Shown here piece by piece: positions 1-8,001 of a stretch of DNA of 64,000 nt. Both the position numbers and the translations under genes were made by a program. The notes under the pieces were generated by a model. It was not told where the DNA came from. It ran no database searches and was given only the letters and a program-made list of their open reading frames with translations. Source of the stretch: Pseudomonas sp. TH15 (GTDB taxonomy: Bacteria > Pseudomonadota > Gammaproteobacteria > Pseudomonadales > Pseudomonadaceae); NCBI RefSeq assembly GCF_016651105.1, contig NZ_JAEKEL010000001.1, positions 1,974,001 to 2,038,000 on the forward strand, written 5' to 3'. Position 1 is the first letter of the stretch; every line of letters starts with the position of its first letter.

Positions 1-317
1 TCGCTGTCCGGTGCATCATCGGAGCTGGCGATCAGCAACTGATAGCCGCGCGCCCGGGCGCCTTGCTCCAGGAGTTTGGCGATCCGCGCGTAACTGGGGT
101 TTTCCAGGTCCGGCAGGATGAACCCCAAGGTGCGGGTATGCCGACTGCGCAGCCCGGCGGCTTGAGGGTTGGGTGTAAAGCCATGTTGCTCAACCACGGC
201 ACGCACACGCTCGACGGTAGCGCTGCTGATGCGTTGCTGTGCGGCTTTGCCATTGATGACATAACTGGCGGTGGTTACGGACACACCGGCCAACTGTGCG
301 ATATCACTGAGTTTCAA
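1..317 (-). CDS. fruR: FruR/Cra fructose repressor, LacI family (N-terminal part; gene runs off the left edge)
   Basis: About 105 N-terminal residues are present. The translation opens [20 protein letters not shown], a LacI-family helix-turn-helix, followed by a hinge segment ending [20 protein letters not shown] and the start of the ligand-binding core. The start is best placed at a TTG at 317, because AAGGA lies 9 bases upstream and no ATG gives a sensible N-terminus. The gene is divergent from fruB-fruK-fruA, the usual arrangement in Pseudomonas, where Cra binds fructose 1-phosphate and represses the fru operon. The C-terminal effector-binding part lies outside the window, so its integrity cannot be judged. 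Confidence 0.9.
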   Translation of the reverse strand, partial: MKLSDIAQLAGVSVTTASYVINGKAAQQRISSATVERVRAVVEQHGFTPNPQAAGLRSRHTRTLGFILPDLENPSYARIAKLLEQGARARGYQLLIASSDDAPDS

Positions 318-462
318 CTCGGGATTTCCTTGTTTTTTCGAGCTTGCCCCGACATTTTCGCCAATCCTACCTGATTCAGGCAGGCAACCATTGTCGCAGC
401 GCATCCGACAAGTTGGACTTCAAGGATGAGACATTATCGAGTAACGTGCCAAACTTTCTAGA

Positions 463-474
463 TTAAACGTTTCA
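463..474 (+). promoter_or_regulatory. Cra (FruR) operator upstream of fruB
   Basis: TTAAACGTTTCA is an exact match to the Pseudomonas Cra operator core as I know it. It lies 135 bases before the fruB start, in the fruR-fruB divergent region, where it could control both promoters. Confidence 0.8.
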
Positions 475-555
475 GCAAGCGTATTTTCTACGTTATAGGT
501 GCCTTTGGCCGGTTCTGCCGCGAAACTGCCAAAAGTCATGATCAAGCGCCTAAGC

Positions 556-567
556 TGAAACATTCAA
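556..567 (+). promoter_or_regulatory. Possible second, degenerate Cra operator
   Basis: TGAAACATTCAA matches the reverse complement of the Cra core (TGAAACGTTTAA) at 10 of 12 positions. It sits about 40 bases before the fruB start codon, a position suited to a repressor roadblock. It is weaker than the site at 463. Confidence 0.4.
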
Positions 568-608
568 AACAATACCTGGCACCCCAAGGGCGCCAAAAAG
601 GAGAAAGC

Positions 609-3470
609 ATGCTCGAGCTCACCATAGAGCAGATATCCATGGGCCAGTCGGCTGTGGATAAGTCAGCCGCGTTGCACCTGCTGGCCCAACATCTGGTCGC
701 CGATGGCTTGGTCGCCGAGGGTTATCTCGCCGGTTTGCAGGCGCGTGAAGCCCAGGGCTCGACCTTTCTCGGTCAAGGTATTGCCATCCCCCACGGTACT
801 CCGGAAACCCGCGATCAGGTGTTTTCCACTGGCGTGCGGCTGATGCAATTTCCTGAGGGCGTGGACTGGGGCGATGGCCACATTGTCTACCTGGCGATTG
901 GTATCGCTGCCAAATCCGATGAACACCTGCGTCTGCTGCAACTGCTGACCCGTGCCCTCGGCGAGACCGATCTGGGCCAGGCCCTGCGTCGCGCCAGTTC
1001 CGCCGAAGCGCTGCTGAAACTGCTGCAAGGCGCGCCGCAAGAATTGGCGCTGGATGCCCAGATGATCGGCCTCGGTGTGTCCGCCGATGACTTCGAAGAA
1101 CTGGTCTGGCGCGGCGCGCGTTTGCTGCGTCAGGCCGATTGCGTGAGCAACGGTTTCTCCGCCGTGCTGCAACAAGTCGACGCGCTGCCGTTGGGCGATG
1201 GCCTGTGGTGGCTGCACAGCGAGCAAACCGTGAAGCGTCCGGGGCTGGCCTTCGTCACGCCGGACAAACCGATGCGCTACCTAGGTCAGCCGTTGAGCGG
1301 TCTGTTCTGCCTGGCCAGCCTCGGCGAAGCGCATCAGGCCTTGCTCGAACGCCTGTGTGCGTTGCTGATTGAAGGCCGTGGCCACGAATTGGGCCGCGCC
1401 ACCAGCAGTCGCAAAGTCCTCGAAGTACTGGGCGGTGAAGTGCCTGCCGACTGGCCGAGCGCGCGCATTGCCCTGGCCAACGCCCACGGTTTGCATGCGC
1501 GCCCGGCGAAGATCCTCGCGCAACTGGCGAAAAGTTTTGAAGGCGAAATTCGTGTGCGCATCGTCGATGGCCAGGACAGCGCCGTGTCGGTGAAGAGCTT
1601 GAGCAAGCTGCTCAGCCTTGGCGCCCGTCGCGGTCAGGTGCTGGAGTTCATCGCCGAACCGAGCATCGCCGCCGATGCCTTGCCGGCGTTGCTGGCAGCC
1701 ATCGAAGAAGGTCTCGGTGAAGAAGTCGAGCCGTTGCCAGCCGTCAGTCAGCAGCGCGAAGTGTTTGCCGATGTCGCCGAAGTGTTGCTCGCGCCAAAGT
1801 CCGGCAGCTTGGTCCAGGCCATCGCCGCCGCGCCGGGAATCGCCATCGGCCCGGCGCACATTCAAGTACTGCAAGCCATCGATTATCCGCTGCGCGGTGA
1901 ATCCGCCGCCGTCGAGCGCGAGCGTCTCAAGCAAGCGCTGACCGATGTCCGTCGCGACATCGAAGGCTTGATCGAACGCAGCAAATCCAAAGCCATTCGC
2001 GAGATTTTCATCACCCACCAAGAGATGCTCGACGACCCGGAATTGACCGATGAAGTCGACACGCGCCTCAAGCAAGGCGAAAGCGCCGAAGCGGCGTGGA
2101 TGGCGGTGATCGAAGCCGCCGCTAAACAACAGGAATCGCTGCAAGACGCCTTGCTCGCCGAGCGCGCTGCTGACTTGCGCGATATCGGTCGCCGGGTGCT
2201 GTCGCAACTTTGCGGCATTGAAACCCCGAGCGAACCGGAGCAACCGTACATTCTGGTGATGGACGAGGTCGGTCCATCCGACGTCGCCCGTCTCGATCCA
2301 GCGCGGGTGGCCGGCATTCTCACTGCCCGTGGCGGCGCCACCGCCCACAGCGCCATCGTCGCCCGCGCCCTTGGGATTCCGGCGCTGGTCGGCGCCGGTG
2401 CCGCAGTGTTGCTGCTGGCACCGGGCACGCCGTTGCTGATTGATGGGCAACGCGGTCGCCTGCATGTCGACGCCGATGCCGCAACCTTGCAGCGTGCCAC
2501 TGAAGAACGCGACACCCGCGAGCAGCGATTAAAAGCGGCGGCCGAACAACGCCACCAACCGGCGCTGACCACCGACGGTCATGCAGTCGAAGTGTTCGCC
2601 AACATCGGCGAAAGCGCCGGTGTGACCAGTGCGGTAGAGCAGGGCGCCGAAGGCATCGGCCTGCTGCGTACCGAACTGATTTTCATGGCGCACTCGCAAG
2701 CACCGGACGAAGCTACTCAGGAAGTTGAATACCGTCGCGTCCTCGATGGCCTCGCCGGTCGTCCGCTGGTGGTGCGTACCCTTGATGTCGGCGGCGACAA
2801 ACCGCTGCCGTATTGGCCGATCGCCAAGGAAGAAAACCCGTTCCTCGGTGTGCGCGGCATTCGCCTGACCTTGCAACGTCCGCACATCATGGAAGCGCAG
2901 TTGCGCGCGTTGCTGCGTGCGGCGGACAACCGTCCATTGCGGATCATGTTCCCGATGGTCGGCAGCGTTGATGAGTGGCGTCAGGCCCGGGACATGACCG
3001 AGCGCCTGCGTCTGGAAATCCCGGTGGCAGACCTGCAACTGGGGATCATGATCGAAGTGCCGTCGGCAGCATTGCTGGCGCCGGTTCTGGCCAAGGAAGT
3101 CGACTTCTTCAGTGTCGGCACCAACGACCTGACGCAATACACCCTGGCCATCGACCGGGGGCATCCGACCTTGTCGGCCCAGGCGGACGGCTTGCACCCG
3201 GCGGTGCTGCAACTGATCGACATCACCGTGCGCGCGGCCCATGCCCATGGCAAGTGGGTTGGCGTCTGTGGCGAACTGGCGGCGGACCCGCTGGCGGTAC
3301 CGGTGCTGGTCGGCCTCGGTGTGGACGAACTCAGCGTCTCCGGCCGCAGCATCGCCGAGGTCAAGGCGCGTATCCGCGAACTCAGCCTGGCCCAGACTCA
3401 AACGCTCGCTCAACAGGCCCTGATCGTGGGCAGCGCCAATGAAGTGCGCGCATTAGTGGAGGCCCTGTAA
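609..3470 (+). CDS. fruB: Fructose PTS multiphosphoryl transfer protein FruB (EIIA-HPr-EI fusion)
   Basis: A cytoplasmic 953-residue phosphotransferase that passes phosphate from PEP through EI and HPr to EIIA-Fru and then to FruA. Three modules are visible. EIIA-Fru is N-terminal, with the phosphorylated His at residue 62 in IPHGT. HPr follows at about 284-370, with His 296 in NAHGLHARPA. Enzyme I occupies about 400-953, with His 580 in GGATAHSAIVARALG and the PEP-binding motif DFFSVGTNDLTQYTLA near the C-terminus. The start ATG follows AAGGAGAAAGC. The stop TAA overlaps the fruK ATG (TAATG), so translation is probably coupled. First gene of fruBKA, with Cra operators upstream. Length and domain order are typical of Pseudomonas FruB. 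Confidence 0.97.
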   Translation: MLELTIEQISMGQSAVDKSAALHLLAQHLVADGLVAEGYLAGLQAREAQGSTFLGQGIAIPHGTPETRDQVFSTGVRLMQFPEGVDWGDGHIVYLAIGIAAKSDEHLRLLQLLTRALGETDLGQALRRASSAEALLKLLQGAPQELALDAQMIGLGVSADDFEELVWRGARLLRQADCVSNGFSAVLQQVDALPLGDGLWWLHSEQTVKRPGLAFVTPDKPMRYLGQPLSGLFCLASLGEAHQALLERLCALLIEGRGHELGRATSSRKVLEVLGGEVPADWPSARIALANAHGLHARPAKILAQLAKSFEGEIRVRIVDGQDSAVSVKSLSKLLSLGARRGQVLEFIAEPSIAADALPALLAAIEEGLGEEVEPLPAVSQQREVFADVAEVLLAPKSGSLVQAIAAAPGIAIGPAHIQVLQAIDYPLRGESAAVERERLKQALTDVRRDIEGLIERSKSKAIREIFITHQEMLDDPELTDEVDTRLKQGESAEAAWMAVIEAAAKQQESLQDALLAERAADLRDIGRRVLSQLCGIETPSEPEQPYILVMDEVGPSDVARLDPARVAGILTARGGATAHSAIVARALGIPALVGAGAAVLLLAPGTPLLIDGQRGRLHVDADAATLQRATEERDTREQRLKAAAEQRHQPALTTDGHAVEVFANIGESAGVTSAVEQGAEGIGLLRTELIFMAHSQAPDEATQEVEYRRVLDGLAGRPLVVRTLDVGGDKPLPYWPIAKEENPFLGVRGIRLTLQRPHIMEAQLRALLRAADNRPLRIMFPMVGSVDEWRQARDMTERLRLEIPVADLQLGIMIEVPSAALLAPVLAKEVDFFSVGTNDLTQYTLAIDRGHPTLSAQADGLHPAVLQLIDITVRAAHAHGKWVGVCGELAADPLAVPVLVGLGVDELSVSGRSIAEVKARIRELSLAQTQTLAQQALIVGSANEVRALVEAL

Positions 3471-4411
3471 TGGCCAAGATTTTAACCCTGACCCTCAACC
3501 CGGCGCTGGACCTGACCGTCCAGTTGCCACGGTTGGAACCCGGTCAGGTCAACCGCAGTGACGAGATGCACACCCACGCCGCTGGCAAAGGCGTGAACGT
3601 GGCCCAGGTGCTGGCCGATCTCGGGCATCAACTGACGGTCAGCGGTTTTCTCGGTGAAGACAATCTTCAGGCGTTTGAAACCCTGTTCGTCAAACGCGGT
3701 TTTGTCGACGCGTTCATTCGCGTGCCAGGAGAGACTCGCAGCAACATCAAACTGGCGGAAAGCGACGGGCGCATCACCGATATCAACGGCCCAGGCCCGC
3801 AAGTCAGTGAAGCGGCGCAGCAAGCGTTGCTGGACCGACTGGATCAGATCGCGCCGGGGCATGATGCCGTTGTCGTCGCCGGTAGCCTGCCGCGAGGCGT
3901 TAGCCCGCAATGGTTGCAGGCGTTGATCGCTCGCTTGAAAAACCTCGGTTTGAACGTGGCGCTGGACACCAGCGGTGAAGCATTGCGTGCAGGGCTGGCG
4001 GCCGGTCCATGGCTGATCAAACCCAACACCGAAGAGCTTGCGGATGCGCTCGGTTGCGAAGTGATTTGCGTAGCTGCACAAGCCAAAGCCGCGAGCCGCT
4101 TGCACGCTCAAGGTATCGAGCATGTGGTGATTTCCCACGGCGCCGAAGGGGTGAACTGGTTCAGTGTCGGCGCGGCGATGCATGCCACGCCGCCCAAGGT
4201 CAGTGTGGCCAGCACGGTGGGTGCGGGCGATTCGTTGCTGGCCGGCATGCTTCACGGTTTGCTCAGTGCCGACACGCCTGAACAGACCCTGCGCACCGCC
4301 ACGGCGATTGCCGCGATGGCCGTCACGCAGATCGGTTTCGGCATCAGTGATGCCGCGCAATTGGCGCAGCTCGAACAGGGCGTGCGCGTGCGCCTCCTGA
4401 CAGAACAATAA
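3470..4411 (+). CDS. fruK: 1-phosphofructokinase FruK (PfkB family)
   Basis: Phosphorylates fructose 1-phosphate, the product of PTS import, to fructose 1,6-bisphosphate. The 313-residue protein shows the PfkB N-terminal TLNPALDLTV, the glycine-rich AAGKGVNVAQVL, and the C-terminal PfkB signature STVGAGDSLLAGM, whose Asp is the catalytic base. The start overlaps the fruB stop by one base and fruA begins 11 bases after its stop, so it is the middle gene of one transcript. The substrate of FruK, fructose 1-phosphate, is also the known effector of Cra, so this enzyme ends the induction signal. Confidence 0.96.
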   Translation: MAKILTLTLNPALDLTVQLPRLEPGQVNRSDEMHTHAAGKGVNVAQVLADLGHQLTVSGFLGEDNLQAFETLFVKRGFVDAFIRVPGETRSNIKLAESDGRITDINGPGPQVSEAAQQALLDRLDQIAPGHDAVVVAGSLPRGVSPQWLQALIARLKNLGLNVALDTSGEALRAGLAAGPWLIKPNTEELADALGCEVICVAAQAKAASRLHAQGIEHVVISHGAEGVNWFSVGAAMHATPPKVSVASTVGAGDSLLAGMLHGLLSADTPEQTLRTATAIAAMAVTQIGFGISDAAQLAQLEQGVRVRLLTEQ

Positions 4412-4422
4412 GAGGGGTTGTC

Positions 4423-6162
4423 ATGAAGTTAGCCATTGTTACGGCCTGCCCGAACGGTATGGTCACCAGTGTGCTGTGCGCGCGGTTGCTTGACGCCGCC
4501 GCCCAGCGTCAGGGCTGGAGCACCTGCGTCGAAGTGAACGACGCGGCACATCCGGAACGCCAGTTGTCGGCGGCCACCATTGAGTCCGCCGAATGGGTGC
4601 TGCTGGTGACCAGCGCGCCAGTGGACATGGCCCGATTCGTCGGCAAACGCGTATTCCGCAGCACCCCGGCCCAGGCCCTGCAAGACGTTGAAGTCGTGCT
4701 GCGCCGTGGCGCGGAAGAGGCCGAGATTTACGTCGCCGCTGAAGCAGTCGCCGAGCCTGTCGTGGCCGCTAAAAACGCTCCGCGCCTGGTCGCGATCACC
4801 GCGTGCCCGACCGGTGTTGCCCACACCTTCATGGCTGCCGAAGCCTTGCAGCAAGCGGCCAAGCGTCTGGGCTACGACCTGCAAGTGGAAACCCAGGGCT
4901 CGGTCGGCGCGCGCAATCCGCTGAGTGCCGCAGCGATTGCCGATGCTGACGTGGTGCTGCTGGCTTGCGATATCGAAGTCGCCACCGAGCGTTTCGCCGG
5001 CAAGAAGATTTACCGTTGTGGCACTGGCATCGCGTTGAAACAAGCCGAAGCCACGCTCAACAAAGCCCTGGCCGAAGGCAAGCAGGAAACCGCTTCGAGC
5101 GGCGCCAAAGGCCCGGCCAAGCAAGAGAAGACCGGCGTCTACAAACACCTGCTGACCGGTGTGTCGTTCATGCTGCCGATGGTGGTGGCGGGCGGGTTGA
5201 TGATCGCGCTGTCGTTTGTGTTCGGCATCACCGCGTTCAAGGAACCGGGCACGCTGGCGGCCGCGCTGATGCAGATCGGCGGCGAGACTGCGTTCAAGTT
5301 GATGGTGCCGTTGCTGGCGGGCTACATCGCTTACTCCATTGCCGACCGTCCGGGCCTGGCGCCGGGGATGATTGGTGGCTTGCTCGCGAGTACCTTGGGC
5401 GCCGGTTTTATCGGCGGGATTGTTGCCGGTTTCATCGCCGGTTACGCGGCCCAGGCGATCAATCGTTATGCGCGGTTGCCGCAGAGCCTTGAAGCGCTGA
5501 AACCGATCCTGATCATCCCTTTGCTGGCGAGTCTGTTCACCGGTCTGGTGATGATCTACGTGGTCGGCAAACCGGTGGCGGGGATGCTCGAAGCGTTGAC
5601 GCATTTCCTCGACAGCATGGGAACCACCAACGCGATTCTGCTCGGTGTGTTGCTCGGCGGCATGATGTGCGTCGACCTCGGCGGACCGATCAACAAGGCT
5701 GCTTACGCGTTCTCGGTCGGGCTGTTGGCGTCGCAGAGTTATGCACCGATGGCCGCGACCATGGCCGCCGGTATGGTGCCGCCGATTGGTCTTGGGATTG
5801 CGACGTTTATTGCCCGGCGAAAATTTGCCCAGACCGAGCGCGAGGCCGGTAAAGCGGCGTTGGTGTTGGGGCTGTGCTTTATCTCTGAAGGCGCGATTCC
5901 GTTTGCCGCCAAAGACCCGTTGCGGGTGATTCCGGCGAGCATTGCTGGCGGCGCGCTGACCGGTGCGTTGTCGATGTACTTCGGCTGCAAGTTGATGGCA
6001 CCGCACGGCGGGTTGTTCGTGCTGATGATCCCGAATGCGATCAACCATGCGCTGCTTTATTTGCTGGCGATTGTGGCGGGGAGTTTGCTGACTGCGGTGG
6101 CGTACGCGGTGCTCAAGCGACCGGAAGTGGTGGAGTTGGCTCTGGAACCAGCCAAGGCCTGA
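4423..6162 (+). CDS. fruA: Fructose-specific PTS permease FruA (EIIB'-EIIB-EIIC)
   Basis: Inner-membrane fructose transporter that phosphorylates fructose at C1 during import. The 579-residue protein begins with an EIIB-like domain (TACPNGM, Cys 9), followed by a second EIIB domain at about 122-215 with the phosphorylated cysteine 128 in ITACPTGVAHTFMAAEA. A polar linker near 225-240 leads to the EIIC membrane domain, with many hydrophobic helices from about residue 247 (KHLLTGVSFMLPMVVAGG) and the conserved DLGGPINKAAYAF. The duplicated EIIB is usual for FruA. Start ATG follows AAGAGGGG. It is the last gene of the fru operon and is followed by a REP pair. Confidence 0.96.
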   Translation: MKLAIVTACPNGMVTSVLCARLLDAAAQRQGWSTCVEVNDAAHPERQLSAATIESAEWVLLVTSAPVDMARFVGKRVFRSTPAQALQDVEVVLRRGAEEAEIYVAAEAVAEPVVAAKNAPRLVAITACPTGVAHTFMAAEALQQAAKRLGYDLQVETQGSVGARNPLSAAAIADADVVLLACDIEVATERFAGKKIYRCGTGIALKQAEATLNKALAEGKQETASSGAKGPAKQEKTGVYKHLLTGVSFMLPMVVAGGLMIALSFVFGITAFKEPGTLAAALMQIGGETAFKLMVPLLAGYIAYSIADRPGLAPGMIGGLLASTLGAGFIGGIVAGFIAGYAAQAINRYARLPQSLEALKPILIIPLLASLFTGLVMIYVVGKPVAGMLEALTHFLDSMGTTNAILLGVLLGGMMCVDLGGPINKAAYAFSVGLLASQSYAPMAATMAAGMVPPIGLGIATFIARRKFAQTEREAGKAALVLGLCFISEGAIPFAAKDPLRVIPASIAGGALTGALSMYFGCKLMAPHGGLFVLMIPNAINHALLYLLAIVAGSLLTAVAYAVLKRPEVVELALEPAKA

Positions 6163-6170
6163 CACCCAGC

Positions 6171-6267
6171 CCCTGTGGGAGCGAGCTTGCTCGCGATGAC
6201 GGTTTAACATTCAGCATTGATGTTGTCTGACACGCCGCTATCGCGAGCAAGCTCGCTCCCACAGGGG
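6171..6267. repeat. REP pair (REPIN) after fruA
   Basis: Two inverted copies of the REP core (CCTGTGGGAGCGAGCTTGCT at the left, its complement at the right) flank a ~45-base spacer. This is the standard Pseudomonas REPIN layout in an intergenic gap. Confidence 0.92.
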
Positions 6268-6329
6268 ATCGCGTTTCACACGGGCGTCATGCGCACATGC
6301 TTTAGTTTCCCTTTTACAGGGAGAACACC

Positions 6330-7871
6330 ATGAGCGAATTCAACCTCGGTCGCCGTCGTGTCATGCAAGCGGTCGGCGCTGGTTTGTTGCTGCCGGGCCT
6401 GGCCCCGGCGGTGATTGCCTCGGTCCAGGATCGGCCGCAACTCACCGACGGCGTGCAGTCCGGCGATCTACTGGGCGACCGAGCGATGGTCTGGAGTCGC
6501 AGCGACCGTCCGGCGCGGATGGTGGTGGAATGGGACACCCGCAGCCTGTTCACCAACCCGCGTCGTTTTGTCTCGCCACTGGCAGACGCCCGCACCGATT
6601 TCACCGCTCGAGTTGAACTCAATGGGCTGCCAGCCGACCAGGCGATTTTCTATCGAGTGCACTTCGAAGACGCCCAAAGTGGTGCCGCCAGTGAACCCTG
6701 GTTCGGCCACTTGCGCAGCGTGCCGACGGCCCGTCGCGACATTCGTTTTGTCTGGAGCGGCGACACCGTCGGCCAGGGCTTCGGCATCAACCCGGACATC
6801 GGTGGCATGCGCATCTACGAAGCCATGCGCCTGCGCCTGCCGGACTTCTTTATCCACAGCGGCGACACCATCTACGCCGACGGCCCGGTGCCGGCACAGC
6901 TTGTTACTGAAAGTGGTCGGGTGTGGCGCAACATCACCAGCGAAGCCAAGAGCAAAGTCGCCGAAACCCTCGACGAATATCGCGGCAACTATCGCTACAA
7001 CCTGATGGACGAAAACATCCGCCGCTTCAACGCTGAAGTGCCGCAGATCTGGCAGTGGGACGACCATGAGGTGGTCAACAACTGGTCGCCGGGCAAGCAG
7101 TTGGACGACCGCTACAAGAGCAAAGATATCCACAGCCTGGTCGGCCGCGCGCGGCAGGCCTGGCTCGAATACGCGCCGATGCGTTTGCAAGCCGCCGACA
7201 ACGGCGGACGGATTTATCGCAAGCTCAGTTACGGGCCGATGCTTGATGTGTTCGTGCTCGACATGCGCAGTTATCGTGGGGCGAATGATGACAACCTGGG
7301 CGGGGAGAAGCCGTTCCTCGGCCGCGAGCAACTGGACTGGTTGAAGGCCTCGTTGAAAGCTTCAAACGCGCAATGGAAAGTGATCGCGGCCGACATGCCG
7401 ATTGGTCTCGGTGTGCCCGATGGTGAAGTCAGCCCAGGTGTCGCCCGTTGGGAAGCGGTGGCCAATGGTGACCCGGGACCGGCTCAGGGCCGCGAGCTGG
7501 AAATCGCCGAGTTGCTCGGTTTTCTGCGCGCCCAGCAAGTGCGCAATTTCGTCTTCCTGACTGCGGATGTGCATTACTGCGCTGCGCATCACTATCACCC
7601 GGAGCGTGCGGCGTTTCAGGATTTTGAGCCGTTTTGGGAGTTTGTCGCCGGGCCGTTGAATGCCGGGAGCTTCGGGCCTAATCCGCTGGATAAAACCTTT
7701 GGGCCGCAAGTGGTGTTCGAGAAAGCACCACCGGCGCAGAACACCTCGCCATTTGCCGGGTTTCAGTTTTTTGGCGAGGTGAATATTGATGGGCAGAGCG
7801 GGGAGATGAGTGTGGTGTTGCGGGATTTGGATGGGGTGAGTGTGTTTGAGCAGAAGCTGGCGCCGGTTTGA
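6330..7871 (+). CDS. PhoD-like metallophosphatase with Tat signal (alkaline phosphatase D family)
   Basis: Predicted exported phosphomonoesterase or phosphodiesterase of the PhoD family. The N-terminus carries a twin-arginine signal, GRRRVMQAVGAGLLLPG, so the folded enzyme should be sent through Tat. Metal-site motifs of the family appear in order: FVWSGDTVGQG, FFIHSGDTIYADGP, WQWDDHEVVNNW and, near the C-terminus, FLTADVHYCAAHHYHP. The length of 513 residues is normal for the family. ATG follows ACAGGGAGAACACC. The gene stands alone between two REP pairs. No Pho box was identified by eye, so phosphate regulation is not claimed. The exact substrate is unknown. Confidence 0.88.
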   Translation: MSEFNLGRRRVMQAVGAGLLLPGLAPAVIASVQDRPQLTDGVQSGDLLGDRAMVWSRSDRPARMVVEWDTRSLFTNPRRFVSPLADARTDFTARVELNGLPADQAIFYRVHFEDAQSGAASEPWFGHLRSVPTARRDIRFVWSGDTVGQGFGINPDIGGMRIYEAMRLRLPDFFIHSGDTIYADGPVPAQLVTESGRVWRNITSEAKSKVAETLDEYRGNYRYNLMDENIRRFNAEVPQIWQWDDHEVVNNWSPGKQLDDRYKSKDIHSLVGRARQAWLEYAPMRLQAADNGGRIYRKLSYGPMLDVFVLDMRSYRGANDDNLGGEKPFLGREQLDWLKASLKASNAQWKVIAADMPIGLGVPDGEVSPGVARWEAVANGDPGPAQGRELEIAELLGFLRAQQVRNFVFLTADVHYCAAHHYHPERAAFQDFEPFWEFVAGPLNAGSFGPNPLDKTFGPQVVFEKAPPAQNTSPFAGFQFFGEVNIDGQSGEMSVVLRDLDGVSVFEQKLAPV

Positions 7872-7896
7872 TACTTTCAGGCAGGGCGTAGATCAA

Positions 7897-7989
7897 CTGT
7901 GGGAGCGGGCTTGCTCGCGATGACGGCTCAACATTCAACAGAGATGTTGGCTGTCAGACCGCTTTCGCGAGCAACCCCGCTCCCACAGG
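7897..7989. repeat. REP pair between the phoD-like gene and piuB
   Basis: Inverted REP cores (CTGTGGGAGCGGGCTTGCTC and GAGCAACCCCGCTCCCACAG) separated by ~40 bases, in the gap between two converging genes. Confidence 0.9.
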
Positions 7990-8001
7990 GAGGGTGTGTT
8001 T

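Noticed and set aside
4429..6210. 593-codon open frame on the minus strand opposite fruA
   Set aside because: Low-complexity His/Arg/Gln-rich antisense translation; fruA is certain from its motifs.
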